A stretch of 64,000 bases of DNA, taken from contig CAWGUU010000012.1 of NCBI GenBank assembly GCA_963825765.1, forward strand, positions 108,049 to 172,048, given 5' to 3'. The notes under the pieces are model-generated. The model saw nothing but the letters and a program-made list of their open reading frames with translations, searched no databases and was not told where the DNA came from. The position numbers were made by a program, and so were the translations under genes. Source of the stretch: CAWGUU01 sp963825765 (lineage in GTDB: Bacteria; Actinomycetota; Acidimicrobiia; Acidimicrobiales; AC-14). Shown here one piece after another: positions 41,185 to 50,064 of the stretch (position 1 is its first letter; the number at the start of each line of letters is the position of its first letter).

Positions 41185-42096
41185 TCAATAGCCGAGAGCC
41201 GGGTCGATCCGGCCCAGGAGCGGTTCCCCCCGCTGATAGCGGCCGATGTTGTCGACCACGCGCTGGGCGAACAGCGGCTCCGCCATGACCCAGGTGTTGG
41301 CCGTGTGGGGCGTGACGAGGCAGTTGTCGAGGCTCCACAGCGGGTGGCCGGTGGGGAGGGGCTCGGGGTCGGTCACGTCGAGGGCGGCCCCGCCGATCCT
41401 CCCCGCTTCGAGGGCGGCGACGAGGTCGTCGGTGACCACGTGTCTGCCTCTCGCCACGTTGACCAGCCAGGCGTGCTCCGACATCAGCCCTAGCTCCTCG
41501 GCCCCGATCACCCCGACGGTGTCAGGTGTGAGGGGCAGCGCCAGCACGACCAGGTCGGCGCCGGGCAGGACATCGTGGAGGCGGTCCGGCCCGACCACCG
41601 ACGCCGCCCCGTCGACCGGCGCCACGTGACGGCGGACCACGGTGGCCTCGACGTGGAACGGTCGGAGCAGGCGCAGGAGGGCCTTGGTGATGCCGCCCCC
41701 GCCGACGATCGTCACCTTCCCGTCCATGAGCCGCCGCCCCGCCTGCTCGCCCCACCGGTCGGCGCGGGCCCTGACGGTCAGCTGGCGCAGCCCGGCCAGT
41801 CCGAGGGCGAGGGCGTGCTCGGCGACCGGTTCGGAGTAGGCGCCCTTGGTGCTCGTCCAGACGTGGTCGTCGTCGAGCAGGTCCAGGAAGGCGTCGACGC
41901 CGGCGAACGGCAGCTGCACCCATTCGATCTGCGGCGCCCCGGCCAGCACGCCCGCCAGCGCCGACGCGTCCGTCGGGTCGGTCCACACCAGGCCCGACGC
42001 GTCGGACGGGTCGACCAGCTCGGCCCCGCCGGCCACGACGGCGCCGGCGATGAGCGGCTGAGGAGGGGCAGGCGCCACCGCGCACCGCAGCTGCAC
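41185..42096 (-). CDS. D-isomer-specific 2-hydroxyacid dehydrogenase
   Basis: A 303-aa NAD(P)-dependent dehydrogenase of the D-2-hydroxyacid family, which interconverts 2-keto and D-2-hydroxy acids. The Rossmann glycine loop is VTIVGGGGITKALLRLLRPF. The catalytic Arg is in VNVARGRHVVTDDLVAALE, the Glu in DVTDPEPLPTGHPLWSLDN, and the His in VTPHTANT. It starts 11 nt after the aminopeptidase stop and was probably transcribed with it. The specific substrate (glyoxylate, phosphoglycerate or other) is not evident. Confidence 0.88.
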   Translation of the reverse strand: MQLRCAVAPAPPQPLIAGAVVAGGAELVDPSDASGLVWTDPTDASALAGVLAGAPQIEWVQLPFAGVDAFLDLLDDDHVWTSTKGAYSEPVAEHALALGLAGLRQLTVRARADRWGEQAGRRLMDGKVTIVGGGGITKALLRLLRPFHVEATVVRRHVAPVDGAASVVGPDRLHDVLPGADLVVLALPLTPDTVGVIGAEELGLMSEHAWLVNVARGRHVVTDDLVAALEAGRIGGAALDVTDPEPLPTGHPLWSLDNCLVTPHTANTWVMAEPLFAQRVVDNIGRYQRGEPLLGRIDPALGY

Positions 42097-42107
42097 GAGC
42101 GTGCGCC

Positions 42108-44651
42108 CTACCCGGCCACCGCGACGTCGTCGTGGGCGGCGTCAGCGGCCCGGGCCCGGACCGCCCGCTCCATGGCGTCTTTGCCCTCGAGCAGGATGCG
42201 CCGCACCGGGCCGGGCAGGCCATCGTCGGCAAGAGCCCGGTCGGTGACCTCGAGCACCTGGGGGCTTATCAGCGTGCGCGGGAAGAGGCCGTTGGCCAGG
42301 CCGAGGGCTTCCTCCCGGCCCCGCTGCGCCCACCAGTCGAGGATCGAGTCGAAGTAGATGGAGACGTAGGGCTCGAGCAGGCTGTCCTGGCGGTACTGCC
42401 AGAACCCGCCGGCGATGGCGCGGGCGATGGCCAGGTGGACCTCGGGCGACGTGGCGCGGGCCCACGCGTCGGCCTTGGCCTCGGGCCGGGGCAGCGACGC
42501 CCGGGCGGCGGCGGCCCGGCGCTCGCCGATGTCGGTGGGGTCACGTTCCAGCTCGGCGGCGATCAGGGCCTGCCCGTCGTGGGCCCCGCTGGCGGCCAGC
42601 GTGCCCACGATCTGCCATCGCAGGTCGGTGTCGACCTCCAGCCCCGGCACCTCCACCGAGCCGTCGAGCAGGCCGCGGGCAAAGGCCAGGTCGTCTCGGC
42701 TGTCGGCCACCGACAGGAGGTGGCGGGCCCAGATGAGCTGGCGGTCGGAGCCCGGCTCGGCCGCGGTCAGCCCGGCGTGGGCGTCGGCTGCCAGCCCGAC
42801 TCGGGTCGGCGTGCGGTTGGCGGGGTCGCCGTAGACGTCGACCGCGGACGACGCCTGGCCCAGCAGCCGGGACAGGGTGCTGTCGTCGGCCTCGCTCTGG
42901 GCGTGGGCCCTGACCAGGGCGACGAACCGCCTGGTGGCCAGCTCGGCGTCGCGCACCATGTCCCAGGTCGCCGACCAGCAGAGGTTGCGGGCCAGCGGGT
43001 CGACGATCTCGCTCAGATGCGCCTCAAGCGTGTCCACCGAGCGCTCGTCGAGGCGGATTTTCGTGTACGCGAGGTCGTCGTCGTTGACCAGCACCAGGTC
43101 GGCGGCGCGCTCGCCCACCAGCTCGCCGACGTCGGTCGAGGCGCCCACCACGTCGAGCTCCACCCGGCGCCGCCGGGTCAGGCCGTCGTCGCCCAGGTCG
43201 TAAAGGCCGACCGCCAGCCGGTGCGACCGGAGGGGCTCGCCGGCCTGCTCGAGGGAGAAGGCCGAGAACACACCGTCAGCGGTGGCGAAGGAGGCCCGGA
43301 TGGTGTTCACGCCTGCCGTCTGCAGCCACTCGTCGGCCCACGGGGTGAGGTCGCGGCCGCTGGTCTCCTCCAGGGCGCCGAGGAAGTCGTCGAGGCCGGC
43401 GTTGGCCCACTCGTGGCGGCGGAAGTAGCGCCGGACGCCCTCGGTGAACGCCTCCTTGCCGACCCAGGCCACCAGCTGCTTGAGGACCGAGGCGCCCTTG
43501 GCGTAGGTGATGCCGTCGAAGTGGAGGCGGACGGCGTCGGTGTCGACGATGTCGGCCGAGATGGGGTGGGTGGTGGGCAGCTGGTCCTGGACGAGCGCCC
43601 AGGTCTTGGTGCCGGACGCGAACCGGACCCAGGCGTCGGAGAACCGGGTGGCGCGGGCCACGGCGTCGTTGCCCATGTAGGTGGCAAAGCTCTCGTTGAG
43701 CCAGAGGTCGTCCCACCAGCGCATGGTGACGAGGTCGCCGAACCACATGTGGGCCATCTCGTGGAGGATCGTGCCGGCCCGGCCCTCGAAGGCGGCGTCG
43801 GTGACCCTCGACCGGAAGATGTAGCCCTCGTTGAACGTGATGCAGCCAGGGTTCTCCATGGCCCCGAAGTTGAACTCCGGGACGAACAGCTGGTCGTACT
43901 TCTGGAACGGGTACGGGTAGCCGAACTCCGCTTCGAAGAAGTCCAGCCCCTGGCGGGTGACGGTGAAGAGCTCGTCGGCGTCGACGTGCTTGGCCAGGGA
44001 CTCGCGGCAGTAGATCGCCATGCCCACGCCCCCGTGGCGCTGCTCGACCACGTGGTACGGCCCGGCGACGATGGCGACGAGGTAGGTCGAGATGACGGGC
44101 GTGGTCTCGAAGCGCCACCGGCCGGACCCGTCACGTCCAGTCCCGTCATTTGACGCCGCAGGGTTGTTGCTGACCACCGTCCAGCCCTCGGGAGCGGTCA
44201 CCGCCAGGTCGAAGGTCCCCTTCAGGTCGGGCTGGTCGAAGCAGGCGAACACCCGGTGGGCGTCGTAGGGCTCGAACTGGGTGTGCAGGTACCGGTTCCC
44301 GTCGGTCGGGTCGTCGAAGCGATGGAGGCCGACACCCGTGTGCTGATACCTGCAGTCCGCCACGACCCGCAGCTCGTTGCCGGCGGCCACGGGCGGCAGG
44401 GTGATCCGGCTGCGGTCGGCGTCGAAGGACTCCAGCGGGAGGGACTCGCCGTTGAGCGTGAGCTCGCGCACGGATGCGGCGTCGAGATCGACGAAGGTCG
44501 GCCGGCCGGGCTCGGCCGAGAACCTGAGGACCGTGGTGCTGGCGAACGTGTCCCCCTTGCCGGTGAGGTCGACATCGACGTCGTAGGAGATCTCTCTCAG
44601 GTGGGATGCCCGGCCCTGGGCCTCGGCGCGGGTGAGGTTGTCCTCGTTCAT
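42108..44651 (-). CDS. pepN: Aminopeptidase N (M1 zinc metallopeptidase)
   Basis: An 847-aa cytoplasmic aminopeptidase that removes N-terminal residues from peptides. It shows the exopeptidase motif GAMENPG, the zinc site HEMAHMWFGDLVTM with the third ligand in NESFA, and the catalytic Tyr region DGITYAKGASVLKQL. The C-terminal ~380 residues form the ERAP1-like helical domain. ATG 44651 matches the usual actinobacterial PepN N-terminus (MNEDNLTRAEAQGRA); the frame extends upstream but overlaps pimA on the other strand. Confidence 0.95.
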   Translation of the reverse strand: MNEDNLTRAEAQGRASHLREISYDVDVDLTGKGDTFASTTVLRFSAEPGRPTFVDLDAASVRELTLNGESLPLESFDADRSRITLPPVAAGNELRVVADCRYQHTGVGLHRFDDPTDGNRYLHTQFEPYDAHRVFACFDQPDLKGTFDLAVTAPEGWTVVSNNPAASNDGTGRDGSGRWRFETTPVISTYLVAIVAGPYHVVEQRHGGVGMAIYCRESLAKHVDADELFTVTRQGLDFFEAEFGYPYPFQKYDQLFVPEFNFGAMENPGCITFNEGYIFRSRVTDAAFEGRAGTILHEMAHMWFGDLVTMRWWDDLWLNESFATYMGNDAVARATRFSDAWVRFASGTKTWALVQDQLPTTHPISADIVDTDAVRLHFDGITYAKGASVLKQLVAWVGKEAFTEGVRRYFRRHEWANAGLDDFLGALEETSGRDLTPWADEWLQTAGVNTIRASFATADGVFSAFSLEQAGEPLRSHRLAVGLYDLGDDGLTRRRRVELDVVGASTDVGELVGERAADLVLVNDDDLAYTKIRLDERSVDTLEAHLSEIVDPLARNLCWSATWDMVRDAELATRRFVALVRAHAQSEADDSTLSRLLGQASSAVDVYGDPANRTPTRVGLAADAHAGLTAAEPGSDRQLIWARHLLSVADSRDDLAFARGLLDGSVEVPGLEVDTDLRWQIVGTLAASGAHDGQALIAAELERDPTDIGERRAAAARASLPRPEAKADAWARATSPEVHLAIARAIAGGFWQYRQDSLLEPYVSIYFDSILDWWAQRGREEALGLANGLFPRTLISPQVLEVTDRALADDGLPGPVRRILLEGKDAMERAVRARAADAAHDDVAVAG

Positions 44652-44774
44652 CTGGTCATATTGCCGCACCAGTACGCTCGGCCCCGTGCCCGCCCCTCCG
44701 TGTGCCTGTCGAGACTGTGCCTGTCGACATCGGCCGTGTCGATCGCGTCGGTCGGCGCGCTCAGGGCTCCACCG

Positions 44775-45881
44775 ATGCGCATCGGGGTCGTCAGCCCCTA
44801 CAGCCTCACCGTTCCCGGTGGCGTGCAGGGCCAGGTGCTCGGCCTGGCCCATGCCCTGCGGGGCCAGGGCCACGACGTGCTCGTGCTGGGGCCGTGCGAC
44901 GGGCCGCCGCCCGAGGTCGGCGTCATCCCGCTCGGCAACAGCATCCCGACTGCGGCCAACGGCTCCATGGCGCCCCTCGCGCCCGACCCGTCGTGCGCCC
45001 TGCGCACGATCGCCGCCCTGCGCGACGAGCACTTCGACGTCCTCCACCTCCACGAGCCGATGGCGCCGGGGCCGACACTCACCTGCGTCTGCTTCGCCAG
45101 CGTCCCGATGGTCGGAACGTTCCACTCGGCGGGTGACAGCACCGGCTACAAGGTGACGCACCCCCTCGCCCGCAGGCTGAGCCGTCGTCTCAGCGCGCGG
45201 TGCGCGGTGTCCGAGGACGCCAAGGAGCTGGCTTCCCGCTACCTCCTCGGGGAGTACGTCGTCCTCCACAACGGCATCGAGGTCGAGCGCTTCGCCAAGG
45301 CGACGCCGTGGCCCACGGAGGGGCCCACCGTCTTCTTCCTCTCCCGCCACGAATCGCGCAAGGGCCTGGCCGTCCTGCTCGACGCCCTGCCCCACCTACC
45401 CTCCGACACCCGGGTGTGGGTCGCCAGCGACGGGCCCGAGACCGGCCACCTGCGCAGCCGTACCGCCGGCAACACCCAGGTGGAATGGCTCGGGAGGATC
45501 GGCGACGAGGAGCGGGCCCGGCGGCTGCGCGGCGCCGATGTCCTGTGCGCCCCGTCGTTGCACGGCGAGTCCTTCGGGATGGTCCTGCTCGAGGGGATGG
45601 CCGCCCAGACACCTGTCGTAGCGAGCGACATCCCCGGGTACCGCAACGTCGCCGGCTGCGGCGAGGCCGTCCTCCTGGTGCCGCCCGGCGACGCCGCGGC
45701 CCTCGCCGGGGCTCTCGGCCTGGTCCTTGCCGACCGTTCCACGGCGGACTCCCTGGTGGCGGCGGGCGAGGCCCGCGCGTCGGAGTACTCCATGGACCGG
45801 CTGGCCGAGACCTACGCGGTGCTCTACCAGGAGTCGGTCGACCGCCGGGCCACCCATCAGCGCCGCCGGGGGCGCCGCTAG
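44775..45881 (+). CDS. pimA: GT4 glycosyltransferase, probable phosphatidylinositol mannosyltransferase PimA
   Basis: A 368-aa GT-B enzyme. MRIGVVSPYSLTVPGGVQGQ, VLGLAHALRGQGHDVLVLGP, IPLGNSIPTAANGSMAPLAP and VGTFHSAGDSTGYKV follow the mycobacterial PimA pattern closely. The C-terminal half has the GDP-mannose-binding region with SLHGESFGMVLLEGMA. PimA adds the first mannose to phosphatidylinositol in PIM/lipomannan synthesis at the inner face of the membrane. Its presence supports an actinobacterial host. The divergent neighbour is pepN. Confidence 0.82.
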   Translation: MRIGVVSPYSLTVPGGVQGQVLGLAHALRGQGHDVLVLGPCDGPPPEVGVIPLGNSIPTAANGSMAPLAPDPSCALRTIAALRDEHFDVLHLHEPMAPGPTLTCVCFASVPMVGTFHSAGDSTGYKVTHPLARRLSRRLSARCAVSEDAKELASRYLLGEYVVLHNGIEVERFAKATPWPTEGPTVFFLSRHESRKGLAVLLDALPHLPSDTRVWVASDGPETGHLRSRTAGNTQVEWLGRIGDEERARRLRGADVLCAPSLHGESFGMVLLEGMAAQTPVVASDIPGYRNVAGCGEAVLLVPPGDAAALAGALGLVLADRSTADSLVAAGEARASEYSMDRLAETYAVLYQESVDRRATHQRRRGRR

Positions 45882-45912
45882 AGACTGCGGTGCCCGCCAC
45901 GGCGATGCGCCG

Positions 45913-45918
45913 TATGAT
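45913..45918 (+). promoter_or_regulatory. -10 box of lemA, probable leaderless transcript
   Basis: TATGAT ends 9 nt before the lemA ATG at 45928, so transcription would start at or within a few bases of the start codon. No ribosome-binding site is present. Confidence 0.5.
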
Positions 45919-45927
45919 GAGACCGTC

Positions 45928-46476
45928 ATGGTGATCTGGATCGTTCTCGGGGTGGTCATCCTCCTCGGCCTGTACGTGGTCGTCGCGTACAACGGGCTGG
46001 TCCGGCTGCGGAACCGGGTGGACAACGCCTGGGCCCAGATCGACGTCCAGCTCAAGCGGCGCTACGACCTCATCCCCAACCTGGTGGAGACGGTCAAGGG
46101 CTACGCAAAGCACGAGCGGGGCACGTTCGAGGCCGTCACCCAGGCCCGGGCCAACGCCATCAACGCCAGCGGCCCAGCCGAGCAGGCCCAGGCCGAGAAC
46201 ATGATCTCCGGGGCCCTGAAGTCCCTGTTCGCGGTGGCCGAGGCCTATCCCGACCTGAAAGCCAACGAGAACTTCCTCGCCCTGCAGGAGGAGCTCACCG
46301 GCACCGAGGGCCGCATCAGCTACGCCCGGCAGTTCTACAACGACGCCGTCCTGCAGCTCAACACCAAGATCCAGACGGTCCCGACGTCGATCATCGCCAA
46401 CATGTTCAAGTTCAAGGAGCGGGAGTACTTCGAAGCGGACGACACGTCCCGCGGCCCGGTGTCGGTGCAGTTCTGA
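45928..46476 (+). CDS. lemA: LemA family protein
   Basis: A 182-aa protein with one N-terminal membrane helix (VIWIVLGVVILLGLYVVVAY) and a helical-bundle domain. Diagnostic are NRVDNAWAQIDVQLKRRYDL, IPNLVETVKGYAKHERGTFE and ISYARQFYNDAVLQLNTKIQ. LemA is often encoded beside HtpX, as here, and is thought to act with it in membrane protein quality control, though its molecular job is unsettled. The start follows a -10-like TATGAT directly. Confidence 0.93.
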   Translation: MVIWIVLGVVILLGLYVVVAYNGLVRLRNRVDNAWAQIDVQLKRRYDLIPNLVETVKGYAKHERGTFEAVTQARANAINASGPAEQAQAENMISGALKSLFAVAEAYPDLKANENFLALQEELTGTEGRISYARQFYNDAVLQLNTKIQTVPTSIIANMFKFKEREYFEADDTSRGPVSVQF

Positions 46477-46496
46477 CTGCCACCTGCGTGTAGCCC

Positions 46497-47408
46497 CTGT
46501 ACGACCAGATCTCCTCCAACAAGCGCCGGTCGGTCCTCCTGGTGGCCGGCTTCGTGCTGCTCGTCATGCTCGTCGCCGCCGCCGTGAACTGGGTGCTCGG
46601 CTACGGGGTGGTCGGACTGCTGGTCGCCCTCGTCGTGGTCGGGGTCGGTTCCACGGTGGCGTGGTGGAAATCGGACGCGGTGGCCCTGGCCATGAGCCAC
46701 GCCCGGCTCACGACACCGGAGACCTACCCCCGGCTGCACAACCTGATCGAGGGCCTCTGCATCGCCGCCGGGCTGCCCAAGCCCCGGGTGTACGTCGTCG
46801 AGGATCCCGCTCCCAACGCCTTCGCCACCGGCCGCAACCCCCGCCACGCGGCGGTGGCGGTCACCACCGGCCTGCTCGACAAGCTCAACCGGATCGAGCT
46901 GGAAGGCGTCCTGGCCCACGAGCTGAGCCACATCAAGAACTACGACGTGCTCGTCTCGACCCTCGCCGTGACCCTTGTCGGCGTCGTGGCCCTCATGGCC
47001 GACTTCAGCCTGCGCTTCCTGTGGTGGGGCGGTCCCCGCCACCGCGACGACACGTCGGCGGGAGGCCCCGGGGTCGCGGCCGTCCTGGCCGTGTTCGGCT
47101 TCGTGTTGCTCTTGCTCGCGCCGCTGGCGGCCCGGGCCATGCAGTTCGCGGTGAGCCGCCGGCGCGAGGCCCTGGCCGACTTCAGCGGGGTGGCCCTCAC
47201 CCGGTACCCGCCGGGCCTCATCGCCGCCCTGGAGAAGCTCCAAAACGACACCACGGTGGTCCACTCCTCGTCGCGTGCCACGGCCCACCTGTGGATCGAG
47301 TCGCCCCTGGCTCGCACGCAGCAGGAGGGCCGCCTAGCGTGGTTGAACCGCCTGTTCGACACACATCCGCCGCTCGAGGAACGGATCCAGGCTCTGAAGG
47401 AGCTCTAA
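46497..47408 (+). CDS. htpX: HtpX-type membrane zinc protease
   Basis: An M48 metallopeptidase degrading misfolded membrane proteins: zinc motif HELSHIKNYDVL, NAFATGRNPRHAAVAVTTGL, third-ligand region SRRREALADFSGVAL, and four membrane helices. Homologues start MY-x-QI-x2-N-(K/R)R2. Here that segment reads LYDQISSNKRRSVLLVAGFV, beginning at CTG 46497 with an in-frame stop just upstream, so CTG appears to be the initiator. GTG 46542 is the conventional alternative but would delete the conserved N-terminus. Follows lemA. Confidence 0.88.
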   Translation: MYDQISSNKRRSVLLVAGFVLLVMLVAAAVNWVLGYGVVGLLVALVVVGVGSTVAWWKSDAVALAMSHARLTTPETYPRLHNLIEGLCIAAGLPKPRVYVVEDPAPNAFATGRNPRHAAVAVTTGLLDKLNRIELEGVLAHELSHIKNYDVLVSTLAVTLVGVVALMADFSLRFLWWGGPRHRDDTSAGGPGVAAVLAVFGFVLLLLAPLAARAMQFAVSRRREALADFSGVALTRYPPGLIAALEKLQNDTTVVHSSSRATAHLWIESPLARTQQEGRLAWLNRLFDTHPPLEERIQALKEL

Positions 47409-47441
47409 TCCTTCTGCTCTACATCCTTCTGGGGGGAAACC

Positions 47442-48506
47442 TTGACCGATCTGACACGTTCCCGGCGCCGCGCCCTCGTGGTCGTGCCCGTCGTCCTGAT
47501 GCTGCTGGCCGCGGCCTGCGGCGGCGACAAGAAGAAGACGCCCGCCGAGACCACCATCGCCACCACCACGACGACGCTGCCGCCGATCGCGCCCCTCACC
47601 GGTCGCTTCGTCACCGACCCGGCCCTGGTGGGCCGGCCAGCGCTCGCGGTGAAAATCGACAACAACGAGGATGCCCGGCCGCAGGCGGGCATCGACCTGG
47701 CCGACGTGGTCTACGAGGAGGTCACCGAGGGCATCACCCGCTTCGTCGTCGTCTTCCAGTCACAGAACGCCGACCAGATCGGGCCGGTGCGCTCGGTGCG
47801 CCCCGCCGATCCGCTCATCGTCGCCCCCCTCGGGGGCCTGTTCGTCTTCTCGGGCGGGTCGCCGGCAGCCGTGGCCCTGGTCAACAGCGCCGGCCTGGCC
47901 ACCGCGACTGAAAATGACACCGCGGCGCTGAAGCGCCGGTCGAGCCGGCGGGCCCCGCACAACCTCTACACGTCGAGCGTCGACCTCTACGCCCTGCCGC
48001 AGGCCCAGGGCCTGCCGGTGCCGCCGCCGTTCGCCCAGTTCCTGAAGCAGGGCGAGACGTTCGCCGCCGCGGGCGCCGTGCCCGTCCTGACGATGGAGGT
48101 GCCGATCGCGCCGAACATCAAGGCCGACTTCGAATGGGACGCCGCCGCCACCGCCTGGAAGCGCTCGACCAACGGCGAGCCCCACCTGCTCGAGAACAAC
48201 GCCCAGATCGCGCCGCAGAACGTGATCGTCCAGTTCGCCCCCTACTCCCGCTTCAGCGAGGACGCCAAGGTCACCTACCCCGAGGTGATCGGGTCGGGCG
48301 AGGCCTGGATCTTCGCCAACGGGATGCTGGCCCAGGGCACCTGGTCGAAGCCGGCCGCCACCTCCGTGACCGCCTTCATCGACGCCGCCGGCGCCCCGAT
48401 CGTGCTGCCGCCCGGGCAGACGTTCGTCGAGCTCGTGGAGCCGGGCACGACGGTGGCCACGACCGGACCTCCGCCGCCGCCGGCACCGACAACTACGACC
48501 CCGTGA
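47442..48506 (+). CDS. DUF3048 (YerB-like) lipoprotein
   Basis: A 354-aa lipoprotein (LMLLAAACGGDKK lipobox, then a Thr-rich linker) of the DUF3048 family. RPALAVKIDNNEDARPQAGI, ADVVYEEVTEGITRFVVVFQ, IGPVRSVRPADPLIVAPLGG and the C-terminal NVIVQFAPYSRF are family hallmarks. Members are exported proteins of unknown function, found in firmicutes (YerB) and actinobacteria. TTG 47442 follows a G-rich ribosome-binding site (GGGGGG). A Pro/Thr tail ends the protein. Confidence 0.85.
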   Translation: MTDLTRSRRRALVVVPVVLMLLAAACGGDKKKTPAETTIATTTTTLPPIAPLTGRFVTDPALVGRPALAVKIDNNEDARPQAGIDLADVVYEEVTEGITRFVVVFQSQNADQIGPVRSVRPADPLIVAPLGGLFVFSGGSPAAVALVNSAGLATATENDTAALKRRSSRRAPHNLYTSSVDLYALPQAQGLPVPPPFAQFLKQGETFAAAGAVPVLTMEVPIAPNIKADFEWDAAATAWKRSTNGEPHLLENNAQIAPQNVIVQFAPYSRFSEDAKVTYPEVIGSGEAWIFANGMLAQGTWSKPAATSVTAFIDAAGAPIVLPPGQTFVELVEPGTTVATTGPPPPPAPTTTTP

Positions 48507-48533
48507 GCCGCCCCGGCTCGTAGACTGGGTGCC

Positions 48534-49440
48534 GTGACGACTGCTTTCGAGACAACCGGCCCACGCACCACCGGCAGCGACCTGGTCAAGCGCGGCCTGG
48601 CCGAGATGCTCAAGGGCGGCGTGATCATGGACGTGGTCGACGCCGACCAGGCCAAGCTGGCCGAGGACGCCGGGGCGGTGGCGGTGATGGCGCTCGAGCG
48701 TGTCCCGGCCGACATCCGCCGCGACGGCGGCGTGGCCAGGATGAGCGACCCGGCCATGATCGAGGCCATACAGGACGCGGTGCGGATCCCGGTGATGGCC
48801 AAGGCCCGCATCGGCCACTTCGTGGAGGCCCAGATCCTCGAGGACCTGTGCGTCGACTTCGTCGACGAGAGCGAGGTGCTCACCCCGGCCGACGAGGCCC
48901 ACCACATCGACAAGTGGCAGTTCACCGTGCCGTTCGTGTGCGGGGCAACCAATCTGGGGGAGGCCCTCCGCCGCATCTCGGAGGGGGCGGCCATGATCCG
49001 CTCCAAGGGGGAGGCCGGCACCGGCAACATCGTCGAGGCCGTCCGCCACCTGCGCTCCATCCTCGGCGACATCCGCAAGCTGACCACCGCCGACGCCGCC
49101 GAGCGCCACGCCTGGGCCAAGGAGCTGCGGGCGCCGGTGACCCTGGTGGCCGAGGTCGCCGACACGGGGCGCCTGCCCGTGCCGCTCTTCTGCGCCGGCG
49201 GCATCGCCACGCCCGCCGACGCCGCCCTGGTGATGCAGCTGGGCGCCGAGGCCGTTTTCGTCGGATTCCGGCATCTTCAAGAGCTCCGACCCCGAGGCCC
49301 GGGCCAAGGCCGTGGTCGAGGCCACCGCCCACTTCAACGACCCTCACATCCTGGCCAAGGTCAGCAGGGGTCTCGGCGAGGCCATGCCTGGCCAGGAGAT
49401 CGCCGGGCTCGACGTCCGCCTCTCGGAGCGCGGCTGGTGA
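48534..49440 (+). pseudogene. pdxS: Pyridoxal 5'-phosphate synthase subunit PdxS, single frameshift
   Basis: PdxS makes PLP from ribose-5-phosphate, glyceraldehyde-3-phosphate and PdxT-derived ammonia. The frame is normal through LVKRGLAEMLKGGVIMDVVD, AVMALERVPADIRRDGGVAR and GNIVEAVRHLRSI to GAEAVFVG. At ~49265 GGATTCCGGC should be GGATCCGGC; the extra T shifts the frame. In the corrected frame the expected SGIFKSSDPEARAKAVVEAT and LAKVSRGLGEAMPGQEIAGL run to a stop at 49440. One inserted base in a core gene with pdxT next door suggests sequence error. GTG 48534 follows a -10-like TAGACT (48521-48526), so it is probably leaderless. Confidence 0.88.
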
Positions 49441-49473
49441 GGTCGGTGGGCGCCCGGCGAGCGAGGCCGCCAG

Positions 49474-50052
49474 GTGCACAAGGTCGCCGTCATCGCGCTC
49501 CAGGGGGGCGTCCAGCGCCACGTTGACGCGCTGGACGCCGCCGGCGCCGCCCCGGTGGAGGTCCGCAGCCCGTCCGACCTGACCGGCTGCGCCGCCCTGG
49601 TGCTTCCGGGCGGGGAGTCGAGCACGCTGTCCAAGCTGCTCGTGTCGTCGGAACTGTTCGACGCCGTGGCCGAGCGGCTGGCCGACGGCATGCCCGCATT
49701 CGGGACCTGCGCGGGGATGATCCTGCTGGCCGACGAGGTGTTGGACGGCCGCCCCGACCAACGCAGCTTCGGGGCGATCGACGTGGCGGTGCGGCGCAAC
49801 GCCTTCGGCCGCCAGCTCGACTCGTTCGAGGCGGCGTTGGAGGTCACGGGGCTGGCAGGGCTGGGCGGGACGTTCCCGGCCGTGTTCATCAGGGCGCCAG
49901 TAGTCGAGCGGGTGGGGGAGGGCGTCGAGGTGCTGGCGTCGGTCGACGGGCGGCCGGTGCTGTGCCGGCAGGGACAGGTGCTCGTCGCCGCCTTCCACCC
50001 CGAGCTGGCGGGCGACCTGCGCCTGCACCAACTGTTCCTGAACCAGATCTAG
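49474..50052 (+). CDS. pdxT: Pyridoxal 5'-phosphate synthase glutaminase subunit PdxT
   Basis: A 192-aa class-I glutaminase that feeds ammonia to PdxS. It shows VAVIALQGGVQRHVDALDAA, LPGGESSTLSKLL, the nucleophile Cys in FGTCAGMILLA, and the His-Glu pair in VAAFHPELAGD. The GTG 49474 start lies 33 nt after the (corrected) pdxS stop and yebC follows within 12 nt, so the three genes form an operon, as in many actinobacteria. Confidence 0.95.
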   Translation: MHKVAVIALQGGVQRHVDALDAAGAAPVEVRSPSDLTGCAALVLPGGESSTLSKLLVSSELFDAVAERLADGMPAFGTCAGMILLADEVLDGRPDQRSFGAIDVAVRRNAFGRQLDSFEAALEVTGLAGLGGTFPAVFIRAPVVERVGEGVEVLASVDGRPVLCRQGQVLVAAFHPELAGDLRLHQLFLNQI

Positions 50053-50064
50053 AGGGGGAGCCCG

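Noticed and set aside
48534..49440. Programmed ribosomal frameshift in pdxS
   Set aside because: PdxS is not known to use frameshifting, and no downstream stimulatory structure is apparent. One extra base is a simpler explanation.
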